Part shown: positions 63,291 through 64,000 of the stretch, piece by piece
Position numbering within the stretch: position 1 is the stretch's first letter
How the letters are laid out: each line of letters starts with the position of its first letter
Translations under genes and position numbers: made by a program
From: Hoyosella rhizosphaerae
GTDB lineage: Bacteria; Actinomycetota; Actinomycetes; Mycobacteriales; Mycobacteriaceae
DNA: 64,000 bases
Assembly: GCF_014643175.1 (NCBI RefSeq)
Contig: NZ_BMJH01000001.1
Location: 186,001 to 250,000, forward strand
Direction: 5' to 3'
The notes under the pieces: model-generated
The model's input: the letters and a program-made list of their open reading frames with translations, nothing else
Told to the model about the DNA's origin: nothing
Database searches by the model: none

Positions 63291-64000
63291 CGATGACCAG
63301 CATTGCTCGCCACAAGACGGCTATGGTGCGCGACGCGTTGTCACGTCCAATGTCGATGGCCGTCTCAGACAGTCTCATCGCTCCCGGGCGAACCGTCTTT
63401 GACTACGGTTGCGGGCGGGGTGACGATCTTCGGCACCTTGAAGCGCTCGGATACCAAGCCAGTGGTTGGGATCCCGGACACCGTCCTGATGCAGAACACT
63501 GCCATGCAGATGTCGTCAATCTTGGTTACGTCGTCAACGTGATAGAAGATCGCGCCGAACGTGCTAGGACACTTGCAGCAGCTTGGGAACTAGCGAAGCG
63601 TGTACTGGTGGTGTCAGCGAGACTAGTCTGGGATGCCCGCGATCTCGTCGGTAGACGGCACAGTGATGGCGTTATAACTAGAACAGGAACATTTCAGAAG
63701 TTCTATGAACAACCTGAGCTAGCTGCCTGGATCACGCAAGTGCTCGGGGTGACACCTGTAGCTGCGGCGCCGGGCATCTTCTATGTCTTCCGCTGTGAAG
63801 AGGATCAACAACAGTTCCTCCATGATCGTGTGCACACGTATCGACCAAGAGTGCGAATCGATCCACACGAACGCTATGAGTCGACCAAAGAACTTCTTTC
63901 GCCGCTGTTTGATTTCATGTCTGCTCACGCACGCCCGCCCCGCACCCTTGAGCTCGATACCGGCGCGCAGGAAGCGATCAAAGTTGAGTTCGGCAGCGTT
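63287..64000 (+). CDS. DNA phosphorothioation-associated putative methyltransferase (partial, runs off end)
   Basis: The frame opens with ATG at 63287, overlapping the dndE stop by 4 bases, and stays open for 238 codons to the window end. The SAM-binding motif Val-Phe-Asp-Tyr-Gly-Cys-Gly-Arg-Gly-Asp-Asp is near residue 39, then Gly-Trp-Asp-Pro and Leu-Gly-Tyr-Val-Val-Asn-Val-Ile-Glu-Asp. This fits the methyltransferase-like family known as a neighbour of dnd genes. Its target is unknown. The C-terminal part lies outside the window. Confidence 0.9.
   Translation, partial: MTMTSIARHKTAMVRDALSRPMSMAVSDSLIAPGRTVFDYGCGRGDDLRHLEALGYQASGWDPGHRPDAEHCHADVVNLGYVVNVIEDRAERARTLAAAWELAKRVLVVSARLVWDARDLVGRRHSDGVITRTGTFQKFYEQPELAAWITQVLGVTPVAAAPGIFYVFRCEEDQQQFLHDRVHTYRPRVRIDPHERYESTKELLSPLFDFMSAHARPPRTLELDTGAQEAIKVEFGSV

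Noticed and set aside
1-64000. CRISPR arrays, tRNA or rRNA genes, insertion sequences
   Set aside because: None seen on reading both strands; no regularly spaced repeats, cloverleaf sequences or transposase frames.

Overview
The window comes from an actinobacterium of the mycolic-acid group (Mycobacteriales/Corynebacteriales: Rhodococcus, Nocardia, Hoyosella, Dietzia and relatives). Evidence: an antigen-85-like mycolyltransferase-type esterase, secretory (LIP) lipases, a DesA3-type acyl-CoA desaturase with its ferredoxin-type reductase, deazaflavin/F420-type small oxidoreductases, a SigG-type ECF sigma factor, IdeR/DtxR-type iron boxes and moderately high GC with many ATGA overlaps. The genus cannot be fixed from sequence reading alone.

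Layout. 0.3-2.3 kb: a small secreted protein and a secreted alpha/beta hydrolase. 2.3-29.2 kb: a complete siderophore locus. A leftward operon makes 2,3-dihydroxybenzoate (entC-entA-entE-entB) and hydroxylates an amino acid side chain (SidA/IucD family). A second leftward operon encodes a FecCD-type importer (permease, ATPase, lipoprotein). A rightward operon carries a 4712-residue four-module NRPS, a second binding lipoprotein, an EntS-like exporter, a siderophore-interacting reductase and a freestanding aryl carrier protein. Good IdeR boxes precede entC and the NRPS operon; a Zur-like box precedes the importer. The likely product is a catecholate-hydroxamate of the heterobactin type, DHB-(D-X1)-X2-Gly-N-hydroxyornithine, with one residue more than heterobactin and no thioesterase for release.

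29.2-49.5 kb: ordinary chromosomal genes: an F420/PPOX enzyme, an SbtA-like transporter with a divergent winged-helix regulator, AlkB-like dioxygenase, the mycolyltransferase-like esterase, an ABC-F protein behind an apparent attenuator, GDPD, TetR, LIP lipase, a 49-residue small ORF with its own terminator, a second siderophore-interacting protein, ECF sigma factor, LysE exporter, exonuclease-BRCT protein, a short acyl-CoA dehydrogenase, a MoxR/CoxE pair and a PaaK-like ligase. Two copies of a 58-nt palindromic element lie at 33.5 and 44.9 kb.

49.5-53.8 kb: two nearly identical desaturases flank one reductase. The first desaturase is preceded by a copy of the reductase promoter and by the last 15 codons of a deleted reductase, so the locus is a tandem duplication with a later deletion. 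53.8-56.6 kb: DUF1304-like protein, LEH-like protein, site-2 protease with CBS domains, Ddn-like protein.

57.0-64.0 kb: a DNA phosphorothioation (Dnd) system, with dndA divergent from dndB-dndC-dndD-dndE and a phosphorothioation-associated methyltransferase gene that runs off the end. The dndA/dndB intergenic region is filled with inverted repeats that look like an operator. Any restriction partner (dndFGH-type) would lie beyond the window.
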